Assembly: GCA_028714075.1 (NCBI GenBank)
Contig: JAQTMZ010000002.1
Location: 62,001-126,000, forward strand
Length of the DNA: 64,000 nt
DNA from: Gallionella sp.
Lineage (GTDB): Bacteria; Pseudomonadota; Gammaproteobacteria; Burkholderiales; Gallionellaceae
Reading direction: 5' to 3'
How positions within the stretch are numbered: the stretch's first letter is position 1; each line of letters opens with the position of its first letter. Below, in pieces: positions 8,120 to 18,087 of the stretch. Under the pieces are notes generated by a model. That model worked only from the letters and a program-made list of their open reading frames with translations. It made no database searches and had not been told where the DNA came from. The translations under genes and the position numbers were made by a program.

Positions 8120-10747
8120 ATGAAGAAGTGGTCGTTCTGGAAAAAAGACTGGTTCGTCGGTTTGCTGGTCGCATTGATATTCCTTTTTGGCGCGAACAGC
8201 GACCTGATGCAAAGCCTGGAGCGCAAGGCTTATGACTTGGGCGTACTGGCCTCGACGCGCGTACCGAGCGACAAGATCGCGGTAATCGCGATCGATGACC
8301 AGAGCATCGCCAATCTGGGGCGTTGGCCGTGGCCGCGCGAAATACACGCCAAGATGGTGGATACCCTGGCGGCAGGCCATGCCAAGGTCATTGGGCATAC
8401 CGCCTTCTTCTTCGAGCCGCAGGTCGATGCCGGGCTAAGTTACATTCACAAAATCGCCGGTTTGCTCGGCAAGTCTTCCCTGCTGGAAGTGACCGCACCG
8501 GAAAATGCCCAAAACCTGGCCGGCATGCCAGTTCCGGCAAGTGCTGTGAGCGCGATAAACCCGGCCAGCATGGTCGCTGCCACCAATCCGGTGGAATTAT
8601 CCCCGCTCGATACTTTGCTGGTAGATGCGGCAAAAAATCTCGATAACGACAAGAAGCTCAGCGACAGCATGGCCAAAGCCAACGATGTGCTGCTGGCGAT
8701 GTTTTTCAATCTGGGCGAACCGCAAGGCAAGCCGGATAAGCCTTTGCCGGACTACGTGCTGCGCAACAATCTCACCAACGTGAAAGATGACAGCGGCTCC
8801 GGTGCGCTGCCGCTGCCCTCACGGGGTGTGCTATCGCCAATCCCGGCGCTGGGCAACAAGGCGCTGTCCATCGGGCACCTGAACAGCTTCCCGGATGTCG
8901 ACGGCGCGGTGCGCACCGAACCGCTGGTGGTGGGCTATTACAATCAATATTACCCGTCGCTGTCCTTGCTGCTGGCGGCCCGGAGCCTCAATCTCGAGCC
9001 CAAGGACATTCACGTCAACCTGGGCGAAGGGGTACAGTTGGGCAACCAGAAAATCATTACCGACCAGGCCGTGCAGATGCACACCTATTTTTACAAGGAT
9101 AGCGACGGGCGGCCGGCCTTCCCGGTGGATTCTTTCTATGACGTGTTCACCGGCAAAATCCCGGCGGAAAAATATCGCGACAAGATCGTGCTGATCGGCG
9201 CATCGGCAGCCGGTGTCGGCACGCTGCAAGTAACGCCGATTTCTGCGGGTATGGCTCCGGTGTTTATTCTGGCGCATTCGGTATCCAGCATCCTCAAGGG
9301 CGATTTCTTCGTTGTGCCAGGCTGGGCGGCGCTGGCTAAAACCGGCGTATTCCTGCTGATCGCGCTTTATTTGATCTTGTTGCTGCCGCGCCTGAGTGCA
9401 GCCATCGGGGCGGCGGTGACGGGTACGTTGCTTGCGTCGTTGCTGGCGACGCATTTCGTGTTGATGACGACGCAAGCCTTATGGTTGCAACTGATGCTGC
9501 CCGCCACGCTGTTGCTGGCGGGGCATTTATTGCTGACCACCAAACGCTTCCTGCTGACCGAAAAAGGCAAGCAGAAATCCGATGCCGAATCCGCCGAGAG
9601 CAACCGCATGCTCGGCTTGGCTTTTCAGGGGCAGGGGCAACTGGACATTGCCTTCGACAAGTTCCGCAAGGTGCCGATCGACGATAGCCTGATGGAGGTG
9701 TTGTATAACCTGGGTCTGGATTTCGAGCGCAAGCGCCAGTTCAACAAGGCCGAATCGGTATTCAAATACATGGCGGAATATAACCCCAAATTCCGCGACC
9801 TGAATGCACGCCTGGCGCAATCCAAAGCGATGTCGGAAACGGTGATCCTCGGCGGCACATCCGGCAAGGGCAACGCCAGCACCATGGTGCTGGGCAAAGA
9901 TAGCGTGTCCAAACCGATGCTGGGCCGCTACGAAATCGAGAAGGAGCTCGGCAAGGGCGCGATGGGCGTGGTGTATTACGGCAAGGATCCCAAGATCGGC
10001 CGGGTGGTGGCGATCAAAACCATGGCGCTATCGCAGGAGTTCGAAGCCGACGAATTGCAGGATGTGAAGGAGCGCTTCTTCCGCGAAGCCGAAACGGCGG
10101 GCCGCTTGAACCATCCGAACATCGTGTCGATCTACGATGCGGGCGAGGAGCACGATCTGGCCTACATCGCGATGGAATTCCTCAAGGGCAAGGATCTGGT
10201 GCCTTACACCAAGCCCGAGAACCTGTTGCCGTTGCCCAGGGTGATGAGCATTGTCGCGCGTGTCGCCGACGCGCTGGACTACGCGCACAAGCAGAATGTG
10301 GTGCACCGCGACATCAAACCCGCCAACATCATGTACGACCCCGACACGGATACGCCCAAGGTGACGGACTTTGGCATCGCGCGCATTACCGACTCGAGCA
10401 AAACCAAAACCGGCATGGTGCTGGGTACGCCATCGTATATGTCGCCCGAACAACTGGCCGGCAAAAAGATCGGCGGCAGCTCGGACCTGTTTTCGCTGGG
10501 CGTGAGCTTGTATCAACTGGCTTGTGGTAAGCTGCCGTTCACAGGGGACTCGATGGCGCAACTGATGTACCGTATCGCCAATGAGGCGCATACCGACATC
10601 TTGAGCATCAAGGCGGATTTACCGCCGTGCCTGGTGGCGATCGTCAACAAGTCGCTGGCCAAGCAGAATGAAGACCGTTATGCCAATGGTGCAGAGATGG
10701 CTGATGCGCTGCGCAAATGCGCCGCCAGCCTGGAGGGTAAGCCATGA
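8120..10747 (+). CDS. CHASE2-domain transmembrane Ser/Thr protein kinase
   Basis: A receptor kinase of 875 residues. One N-terminal membrane helix (about 12-30), an extracytoplasmic CHASE2 sensor (about 30-390, including IAVIAIDDQSIANLGRWPWPR), three C-terminal membrane helices (about 400-485), a short TPR-like segment (about 495-575) and a Hanks-type kinase (about 600-865). Kinase motifs are complete: GKGAMGVVYYG, VAIKTM (ATP Lys), VVHRDIKPANIMYD (catalytic Asp), VTDFGIAR (metal Asp), GTPSYMSPEQ. The ATG at 8120 follows GGGGGTGG; a TTG at 8090 would add ten residues. It overlaps the PP2C gene by 4 bp, a normal kinase-phosphatase pairing. Confidence 0.9.
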   Translation: MKKWSFWKKDWFVGLLVALIFLFGANSDLMQSLERKAYDLGVLASTRVPSDKIAVIAIDDQSIANLGRWPWPREIHAKMVDTLAAGHAKVIGHTAFFFEPQVDAGLSYIHKIAGLLGKSSLLEVTAPENAQNLAGMPVPASAVSAINPASMVAATNPVELSPLDTLLVDAAKNLDNDKKLSDSMAKANDVLLAMFFNLGEPQGKPDKPLPDYVLRNNLTNVKDDSGSGALPLPSRGVLSPIPALGNKALSIGHLNSFPDVDGAVRTEPLVVGYYNQYYPSLSLLLAARSLNLEPKDIHVNLGEGVQLGNQKIITDQAVQMHTYFYKDSDGRPAFPVDSFYDVFTGKIPAEKYRDKIVLIGASAAGVGTLQVTPISAGMAPVFILAHSVSSILKGDFFVVPGWAALAKTGVFLLIALYLILLLPRLSAAIGAAVTGTLLASLLATHFVLMTTQALWLQLMLPATLLLAGHLLLTTKRFLLTEKGKQKSDAESAESNRMLGLAFQGQGQLDIAFDKFRKVPIDDSLMEVLYNLGLDFERKRQFNKAESVFKYMAEYNPKFRDLNARLAQSKAMSETVILGGTSGKGNASTMVLGKDSVSKPMLGRYEIEKELGKGAMGVVYYGKDPKIGRVVAIKTMALSQEFEADELQDVKERFFREAETAGRLNHPNIVSIYDAGEEHDLAYIAMEFLKGKDLVPYTKPENLLPLPRVMSIVARVADALDYAHKQNVVHRDIKPANIMYDPDTDTPKVTDFGIARITDSSKTKTGMVLGTPSYMSPEQLAGKKIGGSSDLFSLGVSLYQLACGKLPFTGDSMAQLMYRIANEAHTDILSIKADLPPCLVAIVNKSLAKQNEDRYANGAEMADALRKCAASLEGKP

Positions 10748-11571
10748 AAGTAATAGACGCTTTGGAAATAGTCAGCCAAACCAATCCCGGCATGGTGCGC
10801 TCGCACAACGAGGATAGCGTGGCATGCGAGGCCGCTTGCGGCCTGGTGGTGTTGGCGGACGGCATGGGCGGCTACAATGCGGGCGAAGTTGCGAGCGGTA
10901 TCGCTATTTCGGTGACAGCCATGGAAATCGCCCATCGCTTGCAAAATGCCAGCCCGATTGAGCGCGATGAACAATCCGGTGAGGAGCTGGGCGTGTTGTT
11001 GCTGCGCGACAACATCCAGAAGGCCAACGCTTCGATTTACCATGCCTCGAAAAGCCAGCCGCAATATGCGGGAATGGGGACAACCATTGTTGCCGGCCTG
11101 TTTTACGACAATCGCGTGGCCGTCGGGCATGTAGGCGATTCGCGCATGTACCGGTTGCGCGGCGAGGTTTTTGAAAGCATTACCCGCGACCATTCGTTGC
11201 TGCAGGAGCAGATCGATAGCGGGATAATCAGCATCGAGGATGCACGCCATTCCAAGAACAAAAACCTGGTGACGCGCGCGGTCGGGATCGATGCCGAAAT
11301 AGCGGCGGAAATTCACGTGCATGACGTGCGGGTAGGCGATATTTATTTGCTCTGCTCGGATGGTTTGAACGATATGGTCGAGGACGATGATATCTGTGCC
11401 ACCCTGCATGCGATGCAGGGAAATTTGCCGCTTGCCGCGGAACAATTGATCCAGATGGCGAATGACAACGGTGGCCGCGATAATGTTTCGGTGATTCTGG
11501 TAAAGGTAAAAAGCGAGTTTGCCGCGCCACGCGGCTGGCTCGCAAAAGCGATCGACTGGTTTAACAAATAA
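10744..11571 (+). CDS. PP2C-family protein Ser/Thr phosphatase
   Basis: A cytoplasmic Mn/Mg-dependent phosphatase of 275 residues. The metal-binding motifs are intact: RSHNEDS (about 20), LADGMGGYNAGE (about 38-49), VGHVGDSR (about 126-133), CSDGLNDMV and GGRDNVSVI. It would reverse phosphorylation made by the upstream kinase, with which its start codon overlaps. Confidence 0.93.
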   Translation: MKVIDALEIVSQTNPGMVRSHNEDSVACEAACGLVVLADGMGGYNAGEVASGIAISVTAMEIAHRLQNASPIERDEQSGEELGVLLLRDNIQKANASIYHASKSQPQYAGMGTTIVAGLFYDNRVAVGHVGDSRMYRLRGEVFESITRDHSLLQEQIDSGIISIEDARHSKNKNLVTRAVGIDAEIAAEIHVHDVRVGDIYLLCSDGLNDMVEDDDICATLHAMQGNLPLAAEQLIQMANDNGGRDNVSVILVKVKSEFAAPRGWLAKAIDWFNK

Positions 11572-11609
11572 CTGGCTTAAAATTTAGCACGCAAGCAAGG
11601 AGCACAACT

Positions 11610-12443
11610 ATGGCGGCAAAACTGATACTGAGCATGGATGGGGTGGTAATCAACGAATACCCCATAAGCAAAGAGCGCATGACCGTCGGGCGCAAGGCGC
11701 ACAACGACATCGTCATAGACAACCTCGCGGTGAGTGGCGAACATGCGGCGATCGTTACCATATTGAACGATTCGTTCCTCGAAGATCTGGATAGCACCAA
11801 CGGGCTGGCGGTAAACGGTGCGGTTGTCAAAAAGCATTTTTTGCAGCCGAATGACGTTATCGAAATCGGCAAATATCACTTGAAATATATCAACGACCAG
11901 GCCAGCCAAACCACCTCTGCCGATTTTGAAAAAACCATGGTATTGCGTGCGCCGGTAAAACAGGCGGCTGCAGCGGAGAAACCCGCTGAACCCGGCTTTA
12001 TGAGCACTCAAGTCGACGCAAACAAGGCGGCAGCTGCGGAGATGGTTGAGAAAACCGGCAAGTTCGGCGCGCTCCGCCCTGCCGAAGCCGCGCCAGCACC
12101 GGCAAATACTGCTGCCACTCCTGCACCAGCGGCACCCTCCGCGCCGGCTGCTTCCGCCGCACCGGCAGCAACTGCGCCGCAAGCCGCCGCGATACAAATT
12201 CTGACCGGGCCGAATGCCGGCAAAGAACTTGACCTGGTGAAGAACCTGACCACCCTGGGTAAACCGGGCGTGCAGGTAGCGGTGTTGACGCGCCGGCCGC
12301 ATGGTTTCTTCATCACCCATGTCGAAGGAGAAAATTTCCCCTTGGTAAACGGGCAGGCATTGAGCGACAAACCGCATCAGATGAACGATCACGATGTGAT
12401 CGAACTGGCCGGTGTCAAGATGGAGTTTTACTTCAAGGGATAA
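11610..12443 (+). CDS. FHA-domain phosphothreonine-binding protein
   Basis: A protein of 277 residues. The N-terminal FHA domain (about 20-95) shows the conserved GR (MTVGRKAHND), SGEHA and STNG motifs that read phosphothreonine. An Ala/Pro-rich linker (about 110-190) leads to a C-terminal region (190-277; ITHVEGENFPLVNGQAL, HDVIELAGVKMEFYF) that resembles a degenerate second FHA fold. Lying 38 bp after the phosphatase gene, it is the likely reader of the kinase signal. The linker has Thr residues (VEKTGK, FEKTMVL) that could themselves be kinase targets; this is inference. Confidence 0.88.
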   Translation: MAAKLILSMDGVVINEYPISKERMTVGRKAHNDIVIDNLAVSGEHAAIVTILNDSFLEDLDSTNGLAVNGAVVKKHFLQPNDVIEIGKYHLKYINDQASQTTSADFEKTMVLRAPVKQAAAAEKPAEPGFMSTQVDANKAAAAEMVEKTGKFGALRPAEAAPAPANTAATPAPAAPSAPAASAAPAATAPQAAAIQILTGPNAGKELDLVKNLTTLGKPGVQVAVLTRRPHGFFITHVEGENFPLVNGQALSDKPHQMNDHDVIELAGVKMEFYFKG

Positions 12444-12498
12444 GCGGTAAATTAAGGGCAGGCATTCGCAGGGGCAACCGCACTTTAAAAGGAACTGC

Positions 12499-14718
12499 GT
12501 GAAGAAACATTCACTTTTGATTGGAATTGGACTGCTGATAGTCCTGGTTTTTGTCGGCAATGCAGCCCATTTATATCGGCTGCATTTTGTCGATCAGCTG
12601 TCCAATATCCTTTATGACTACCGCTTGCGGCTGACCATGCCGAAAACGGTGGATGACCGCATCGTCATTCTCGATATTGACGAGAAGAGCCTCAAGGAAG
12701 AGGGGCGCTGGCCGTGGAGCCGCGACCGGCTGGGCCTGCTGATGGACAAGCTGTTCGACAAGTACGGCGTTGCAGTGGTTGGCCTCGACGTGGTGTTCGC
12801 CGAGAAAGATGAGAGTTCCGGGCTTAAGGTGTTGCAGAAGCTCGGGCAAGACCAGCTTAAGGATGATGCCAGGTTCCAGGCCACGCTCGCGCAAGTCCGC
12901 CCGCAGCTCGAATACGACAACCTGTTTGCCGGAAAAATCAAGAACCGGAATGTGGTGCTGGGGTACTACCTGACCGATAAAAAAGGCAGCGTCTCCGGGA
13001 TGCTCCCGGAACCGGCGTTTCCGCCCGGCACATTCAAGGGCCGCCCGATAACATTTACGGTTCTGAACGGCTATGGTGCCAATCTGCCCGAATTGCAGCA
13101 GGCCGCGGCCAGCGCCGGGCATTTCAATCCTGCGGTGGACTCGGACGGCGTGGTGCGGCGCGTGCCGATGCTGTCCGAATATGACGGCGCATATTATGAG
13201 TCCTTGTCGCTCGCGATGGTACGCACCCTGTTCGGGCATCCCAAAATGCTGCCCGGTTTTGCCGAGGGCAACACCAGCGGATACGCCGGCCTGGAATGGC
13301 TGGAACTGGATTCGCCGATCGGCTCGTTAAAAATACCCGTGGATGACGAAGTAACCACGCTGGTGCCGTTTCGTGGCAATGCGGGCAGCTACCGCTATAT
13401 TTCCATCGCCGATGTATTGCATGGCCGCACCGAGCTGGCGCAACTGAAAGACAAGATCGTGCTGATCGGCACGACTGCACCCGGGCTGCTGGACTTGCGT
13501 GCCACACCGGTGTCGGAAGTTTACCCGGGGGTGGAAGTCCACGCCAATATGATTTCCGGCATTCTCGACCAGAATCTGAAAGAACGCCCCGCCTATATGA
13601 TGGGGGCGGAAGTGGTCTGGCTGCTGCTGACCGGCATCGTGCTGAGTCTCTGGTTACCGCAACTTAGCCCGGCCAAGGCGATACTGGTTATAGTGTCCAT
13701 TTTTGCCGTCACCACGGGGATGAGCGTTGCCGCCTGGCAATACGGCAATATTTTGATGCCGGTGGCCAACAGCCTGGTGATGATCGCGCTGCTGTTCGCG
13801 ATAGATATGTCTTACGGCTACTTTGTCGAATCGCGCACCAAGCGCCAGATCACCGGCCTGTTCGGGCAATATGTGCCGAGCGAACTGGTGGACGAGATGA
13901 GCAAGAACCCCGGCAGCGTCTCGATGGAAGGCGAGAGCCGCGAAATGACCATCCTGTTCTCGGATGTGCGCAGCTTTACCACCATCTCCGAAGGGCTGGA
14001 TGCCAAGGAACTGACGCTGCTGATGAATGAATTCCTGACGCCGTTGTCGCGCATCGTTTACAAACACCGCGGCACCATCGACAAGTACATGGGCGACTGC
14101 ATCATGGCGTTCTGGGGCGCGCCCTTGCCGGATGCGAACCATGCGCGCAACGCCATCGCAGCCGGGCTCGAAATGCTGGCGACCTTGAAAACTTTGCAGC
14201 CGCACTTCAAGGAACGCGGCTGGCCGGAGATACATATCGGCGTGGGCATCAATACCGGGCGCGTCAGCGTCGGCAACATGGGCTCCGAGGTGCGTGTCGC
14301 CTACACCGTGATGGGCGACGATGTAAACTTGGCATCGCGCCTGGAAGGCATTACCAAACAATACGGCGTGGGCATCGTGGTCGGCGAGAACACCAAAAAT
14401 GCCGTAACCGACTTTGTCTACCGCGAACTCGACCAGGTGCGGGTCAAAGGCAAGGACAAACCCGTGGCGATTTACGAACCAATCGGCGTGGCCGGTGAAG
14501 TGAGTAAAGAGCTACAGGATGAAATCAAGTTATTCCACGAGTTTCGCCGCCTGTACCTCAAACAGAATTGGGAGCAGGCGGAATTGCAACTGATGAACCT
14601 GCAACGCATGTCGCCGGACACTGCGCTATATGGCATTTACGCCGAACGCATCGCCTACTTCCGCAACAACCCGCCGCCCGCGGATTGGGATGGCGTATTT
14701 GTGTTCCAGACCAAATAA
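12499..14718 (+). CDS. CHASE2-domain class III adenylate cyclase
   Basis: A receptor cyclase of 739 residues. The layout is an N-terminal membrane helix (about 6-24), CHASE2 sensor (about 30-345), three membrane helices (about 365-440), then a class III cyclase domain (about 465-655). The two metal Asp residues are in ILFSDVRSF and YMGDCIMAFWG; the adenine-selecting Lys is in IDKYMGD with Thr in the partner position (YTVMGDDVNLASRLE), as in cyanobacterial cyclases, and the transition-state Asn/Arg of VNLASR are kept. This supports ATP as substrate. The GTG start at 12499 is preceded by AAAAGGA. Its sensor type matches the kinase four genes upstream, so both may sense related stimuli. Confidence 0.9.
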   Translation: MKKHSLLIGIGLLIVLVFVGNAAHLYRLHFVDQLSNILYDYRLRLTMPKTVDDRIVILDIDEKSLKEEGRWPWSRDRLGLLMDKLFDKYGVAVVGLDVVFAEKDESSGLKVLQKLGQDQLKDDARFQATLAQVRPQLEYDNLFAGKIKNRNVVLGYYLTDKKGSVSGMLPEPAFPPGTFKGRPITFTVLNGYGANLPELQQAAASAGHFNPAVDSDGVVRRVPMLSEYDGAYYESLSLAMVRTLFGHPKMLPGFAEGNTSGYAGLEWLELDSPIGSLKIPVDDEVTTLVPFRGNAGSYRYISIADVLHGRTELAQLKDKIVLIGTTAPGLLDLRATPVSEVYPGVEVHANMISGILDQNLKERPAYMMGAEVVWLLLTGIVLSLWLPQLSPAKAILVIVSIFAVTTGMSVAAWQYGNILMPVANSLVMIALLFAIDMSYGYFVESRTKRQITGLFGQYVPSELVDEMSKNPGSVSMEGESREMTILFSDVRSFTTISEGLDAKELTLLMNEFLTPLSRIVYKHRGTIDKYMGDCIMAFWGAPLPDANHARNAIAAGLEMLATLKTLQPHFKERGWPEIHIGVGINTGRVSVGNMGSEVRVAYTVMGDDVNLASRLEGITKQYGVGIVVGENTKNAVTDFVYRELDQVRVKGKDKPVAIYEPIGVAGEVSKELQDEIKLFHEFRRLYLKQNWEQAELQLMNLQRMSPDTALYGIYAERIAYFRNNPPPADWDGVFVFQTK

Positions 14719-14747
14719 CCCGGCACGATAATAAAGGCACACACAAG

Positions 14748-15518
14748 ATGAAACTCAGGGTATTGGGATGCAGCGGTGGGATCGGTGGCAACCTGCGCAC
14801 CACCTCGTTCCTGCTCGACCATGATGTTTTGATCGATGCCGGCACCGGGGTGGGAGAACTTAGCCTGACCGAACTGGCCGCAATCGAACATGTCTTCGTC
14901 ACGCACTCTCATCTTGACCACATTGCCTGCATTCCGTTACTGCTGGACAGTGTCGGATTTACGCGGGATCGCCCGCTGACAATTTATGCGATTGGCGAAA
15001 CACTGGAAATTCTCAAGCAGCATATTTTCAACTGGAAAATCTGGCCGGATTTCAGCATGCTCCCGAACGCGCAACGCCCGGTCATGCGCTACCAGCCGGT
15101 CAAGCTGGGTGAAACCGTCACCCTGGACGGGCGCAGGATAACCGCCATCCCGGCCAATCATACCGTCCCCGCCGTGGGGTATCACCTGGATAGCGGCCGT
15201 ACAAGCCTGGTGTTCAGCGGCGATACCACGACGAATGATGCGTTATGGGAAGTAGTTAACCGGATTGAAAATTTGCGCTACCTCATTATCGAGACGGCGT
15301 TTCCAAATAGCGAAAAGAATCTGGCGATTCTTTCCAAGCATCTATGCCCCAGCCTGCTGGGCGAAGAGTTGGCCAAATTCAAACGCGAGGCAGAAGTGTT
15401 TATCACCCATCTCAAGCCGGGTGAAATCGAGCCAACCATGCGGGAAATCGAAAATCTTGCAGGCCGGTTTCGTCCCGAGATGTTGCTGAACAATCAAGAA
15501 TTCGACCTTCAGGAGTAA
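14748..15518 (+). CDS. MBL-fold hydrolase, candidate cyclic-nucleotide phosphodiesterase
   Basis: A protein of 256 residues with the metallo-beta-lactamase fold: VLGCSGGIGGN at the start, LIDAGTG, the metal site THSHLDH, PANHTVPAVGY, and FSGDTTTND. This pattern fits the class II cyclic-nucleotide phosphodiesterase branch. Its position 29 bp after an adenylate cyclase makes cAMP hydrolysis the best guess, though other MBL activities cannot be excluded. The ATG at 14748 gives a standard start (MKLRVLGCSGG). Confidence 0.78.
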   Translation: MKLRVLGCSGGIGGNLRTTSFLLDHDVLIDAGTGVGELSLTELAAIEHVFVTHSHLDHIACIPLLLDSVGFTRDRPLTIYAIGETLEILKQHIFNWKIWPDFSMLPNAQRPVMRYQPVKLGETVTLDGRRITAIPANHTVPAVGYHLDSGRTSLVFSGDTTTNDALWEVVNRIENLRYLIIETAFPNSEKNLAILSKHLCPSLLGEELAKFKREAEVFITHLKPGEIEPTMREIENLAGRFRPEMLLNNQEFDLQE

Positions 15519-15703
15519 GTGATGGCTTGCGCATCCCACAGCAGGATATCGATTGAATTGGAGCCGCTTGCCGGTTGCCTCGACGCGCGGCATCCGCCCG
15601 TAAAATTATCACAAGAACCAGAATATTTCTTATCCTGTACCGGCAGGCGCGCCAGTTGTGCGGCGGGGCGGCACGGTGGGACAGTATCAGTATGGGCACA
15701 ATC

Positions 15704-18076
15704 ATGACCGACAACACCGATGAAATGAGCACCAAGCTCGAGCTCACCAAGAGCCTCAACCATGTCATCAACAAGATTCACGCCACCAGCAACATCGATG
15801 AAATCATGCTGGACGTCAGCAAGGACATCTGCGCGATGTTCAATGCCGACCGGCTGACCATCTATGTGGTGAGCGAAGACGGCACCTCGCTTATTTCCAA
15901 GGTCAAGACCGGCCTGAATTCATTCAAGGATCTCAAGCTGCCGATTGCCGAACAAAGTGTCGCCGGTTATGCGGCGATGCACAAGAAACTGCTCAATATC
16001 AATGATGTCTATGACCAGCAAGAACTGACCGTGTATAGCGCGCACCTGCGCTTTTTGCAGGAAGTGGACAAGCGCACCGGCTACCGCACCAAACAGATGC
16101 TGGTCGCACCGATTCTGGATGCCGAAAATGACAGCCTGGTCGGCGTCATTCAAGTTATCAACAACAAGGCCGGACACCCGTTTTCGTCGATGGTCGAAGA
16201 GGCTGTGCATGAGTTGACGCAAACCATGGCGGTAGCGCTGCGCCAACGGCAGCAAAACAAACCCATCAAAACCAAATATGACTACCTGATGGCCGATGCG
16301 GTGCTGTCTGCGGCGGAATTCGAATTGGCGGCGCGCACCGCACGGCGCAAAGGAGTCGATATCGAAGAAGTGCTGATAGACGAATTTCAGGTCAGCATCC
16401 CGGCCTTGGGCAAGGCGCTGTCCAGCTTTTTCGGGGTTCCTTACGAGCCGTACAAGGCGGACCGCATCAAGCCGGCCGACCTGCTGAAAAACCTGAAGCG
16501 CGAATATGTCGAAAGCGGCCTGTGGCTACCCGTCGAGGAAACCCAGGAGGGGCTGTTGATCTTGACCACCGACCCGGAGCGTATCCAGGCCTCGCGGGTG
16601 GTCAATAATATTTTCCCCAAGCACCGGCTGGTCTATAAAGTTTGCCCGCAGCGCGAATTCCTGCAAACCCTGAATTTGTTCTATGGCGGAGGCGCGTCTG
16701 CCGATGGCGGCGGTGTGCTCGCAGGCGATGAATCGTCGATGGACGATTTGCTGTCCAGCCTGGGGGATGATGAAGAAAGTTCAACGGTCAGCCAGGACGA
16801 TGTCAGCGCGGCGGCCGACAACGAACTGGTCAAACTGGTCAACAAGGTCATCGTGGACGCTTACCGGATGGGCGCCTCCGACATACATATCGAACCGGGG
16901 CCGGGCAAGGCCAAGACACAGATTCGCGTGCGCAAGGACGGGTCGCTGCTGAACTACATCGAAGTGCCGTCCACCTACCGCAACGCATTGGTGACACGCC
17001 TCAAGATCATGTGCGACCTGGATATTTCCGAGAAGCGCAAGCCGCAGGACGGCAAGATCAAGTTCAAGAAATACGGCCCGCTGGATATTGAACTGCGCGT
17101 CGCGACTATTCCATCACAGGGCGGTGTCGAAGACGTGGTGATGCGTATTCTCGCTTCCGGCGAACCGTTGCCGCTGGAGAAAATGGGTTTCTCGGCACGC
17201 AACAACGAGCTGATCAAGGAAACGGTGAGCAAACCATACGGACTGTTTTTCGTGTGCGGCCCGACCGGCTCCGGCAAAACCACCACGCTGCACTCCATCC
17301 TGAAGTACATCAACAAGCCGGACACCAAGATATGGACGGCGGAAGACCCGGTAGAAATTACCCAGAAGGGCTTGCGCCAAGTGCAGATCAACAAGAAGGC
17401 CGGGCTGGATTTTGCCACCATCATGCGCGCCTTCCTGCGCGCCGACCCGGACGTGATTATGGTCGGCGAAATGCGCGACAAGGAAACCGTGTCCATCGGT
17501 ATCGAAGCCTCGCTGACCGGCCATCTGGTGTTCGCCACCCTGCACACCAACAGCGCGCCGGAATCCATCAACCGTTTGCTGGACATGGGCATGGATCCGT
17601 TCAATTTTGCCGATGCGCTGCTGGGCATCCTGGCGCAACGTTTGGGCAAGCGCCTGTGCGGCGACTGCAAGAAACCGCATACCGCAACCCCCGACGAGAT
17701 CAAGGCGATGCTCGCCGAATACAGCGGCGAGCTGATGAATACGGCGACCTGGAAAAAAGATCCGGCTGCGGCCACCAAGGCACTGCACGCCGAGTGGGTA
17801 AAGCTGTTCGCCGACGACAAGGGGCAATTTACGCTTTACACGCCGGTCGGCTGCGAGAAGTGCTCCGGCACCGGTTATCGCGGCCGGGTGGGCTTGCACG
17901 AGTTGCTGATCGGAACCGATGCGGTCAAGAAAGGCATTCAGGAGCATGCGCGTGTCGCCGAACTGTTGGCTCTCTGCCTCGAAGACGGCATGCATACCCT
18001 GAAACAGGACGGCATGGAGAAAGTGCTGCAAGGAATTACCGATATGCACCAGATACGCGCGGTTTGTATCAAGTAG
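15704..18076 (+). CDS. GAF domain fused to GspE/PilB-type secretion ATPase
   Basis: A protein of 790 residues. The N-terminal GAF domain (about 15-185) binds a small ligand; an MshEN/GspE N-terminal-like region (about 195-330) and a T2SS/T4P hexameric ATPase (about 370-780) follow. Visible are Walker A GPTGSGKTTTL (about 521), Walker B DPDVIMVGEMRD, the His box TGHLVFATLHTN and the zinc tetracysteine CGDCKKP...CEKCSGTGYRGR. No pilin, platform or secretin gene is nearby, so it is an orphan motor within a signalling operon. The start is chosen at 15704 (GGGC 6 bases upstream); an ATG at 15692 is also possible. Confidence 0.85.
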   Translation: MTDNTDEMSTKLELTKSLNHVINKIHATSNIDEIMLDVSKDICAMFNADRLTIYVVSEDGTSLISKVKTGLNSFKDLKLPIAEQSVAGYAAMHKKLLNINDVYDQQELTVYSAHLRFLQEVDKRTGYRTKQMLVAPILDAENDSLVGVIQVINNKAGHPFSSMVEEAVHELTQTMAVALRQRQQNKPIKTKYDYLMADAVLSAAEFELAARTARRKGVDIEEVLIDEFQVSIPALGKALSSFFGVPYEPYKADRIKPADLLKNLKREYVESGLWLPVEETQEGLLILTTDPERIQASRVVNNIFPKHRLVYKVCPQREFLQTLNLFYGGGASADGGGVLAGDESSMDDLLSSLGDDEESSTVSQDDVSAAADNELVKLVNKVIVDAYRMGASDIHIEPGPGKAKTQIRVRKDGSLLNYIEVPSTYRNALVTRLKIMCDLDISEKRKPQDGKIKFKKYGPLDIELRVATIPSQGGVEDVVMRILASGEPLPLEKMGFSARNNELIKETVSKPYGLFFVCGPTGSGKTTTLHSILKYINKPDTKIWTAEDPVEITQKGLRQVQINKKAGLDFATIMRAFLRADPDVIMVGEMRDKETVSIGIEASLTGHLVFATLHTNSAPESINRLLDMGMDPFNFADALLGILAQRLGKRLCGDCKKPHTATPDEIKAMLAEYSGELMNTATWKKDPAAATKALHAEWVKLFADDKGQFTLYTPVGCEKCSGTGYRGRVGLHELLIGTDAVKKGIQEHARVAELLALCLEDGMHTLKQDGMEKVLQGITDMHQIRAVCIK

Positions 18077-18087
18077 AAAGGGATATC

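Noticed and set aside
17254-18087. N-terminal extension of the GAF/HD-GYP frame
   Set aside because: It lies entirely over the GspE-like gene in another frame; ATG 18088 has a good ribosome site.
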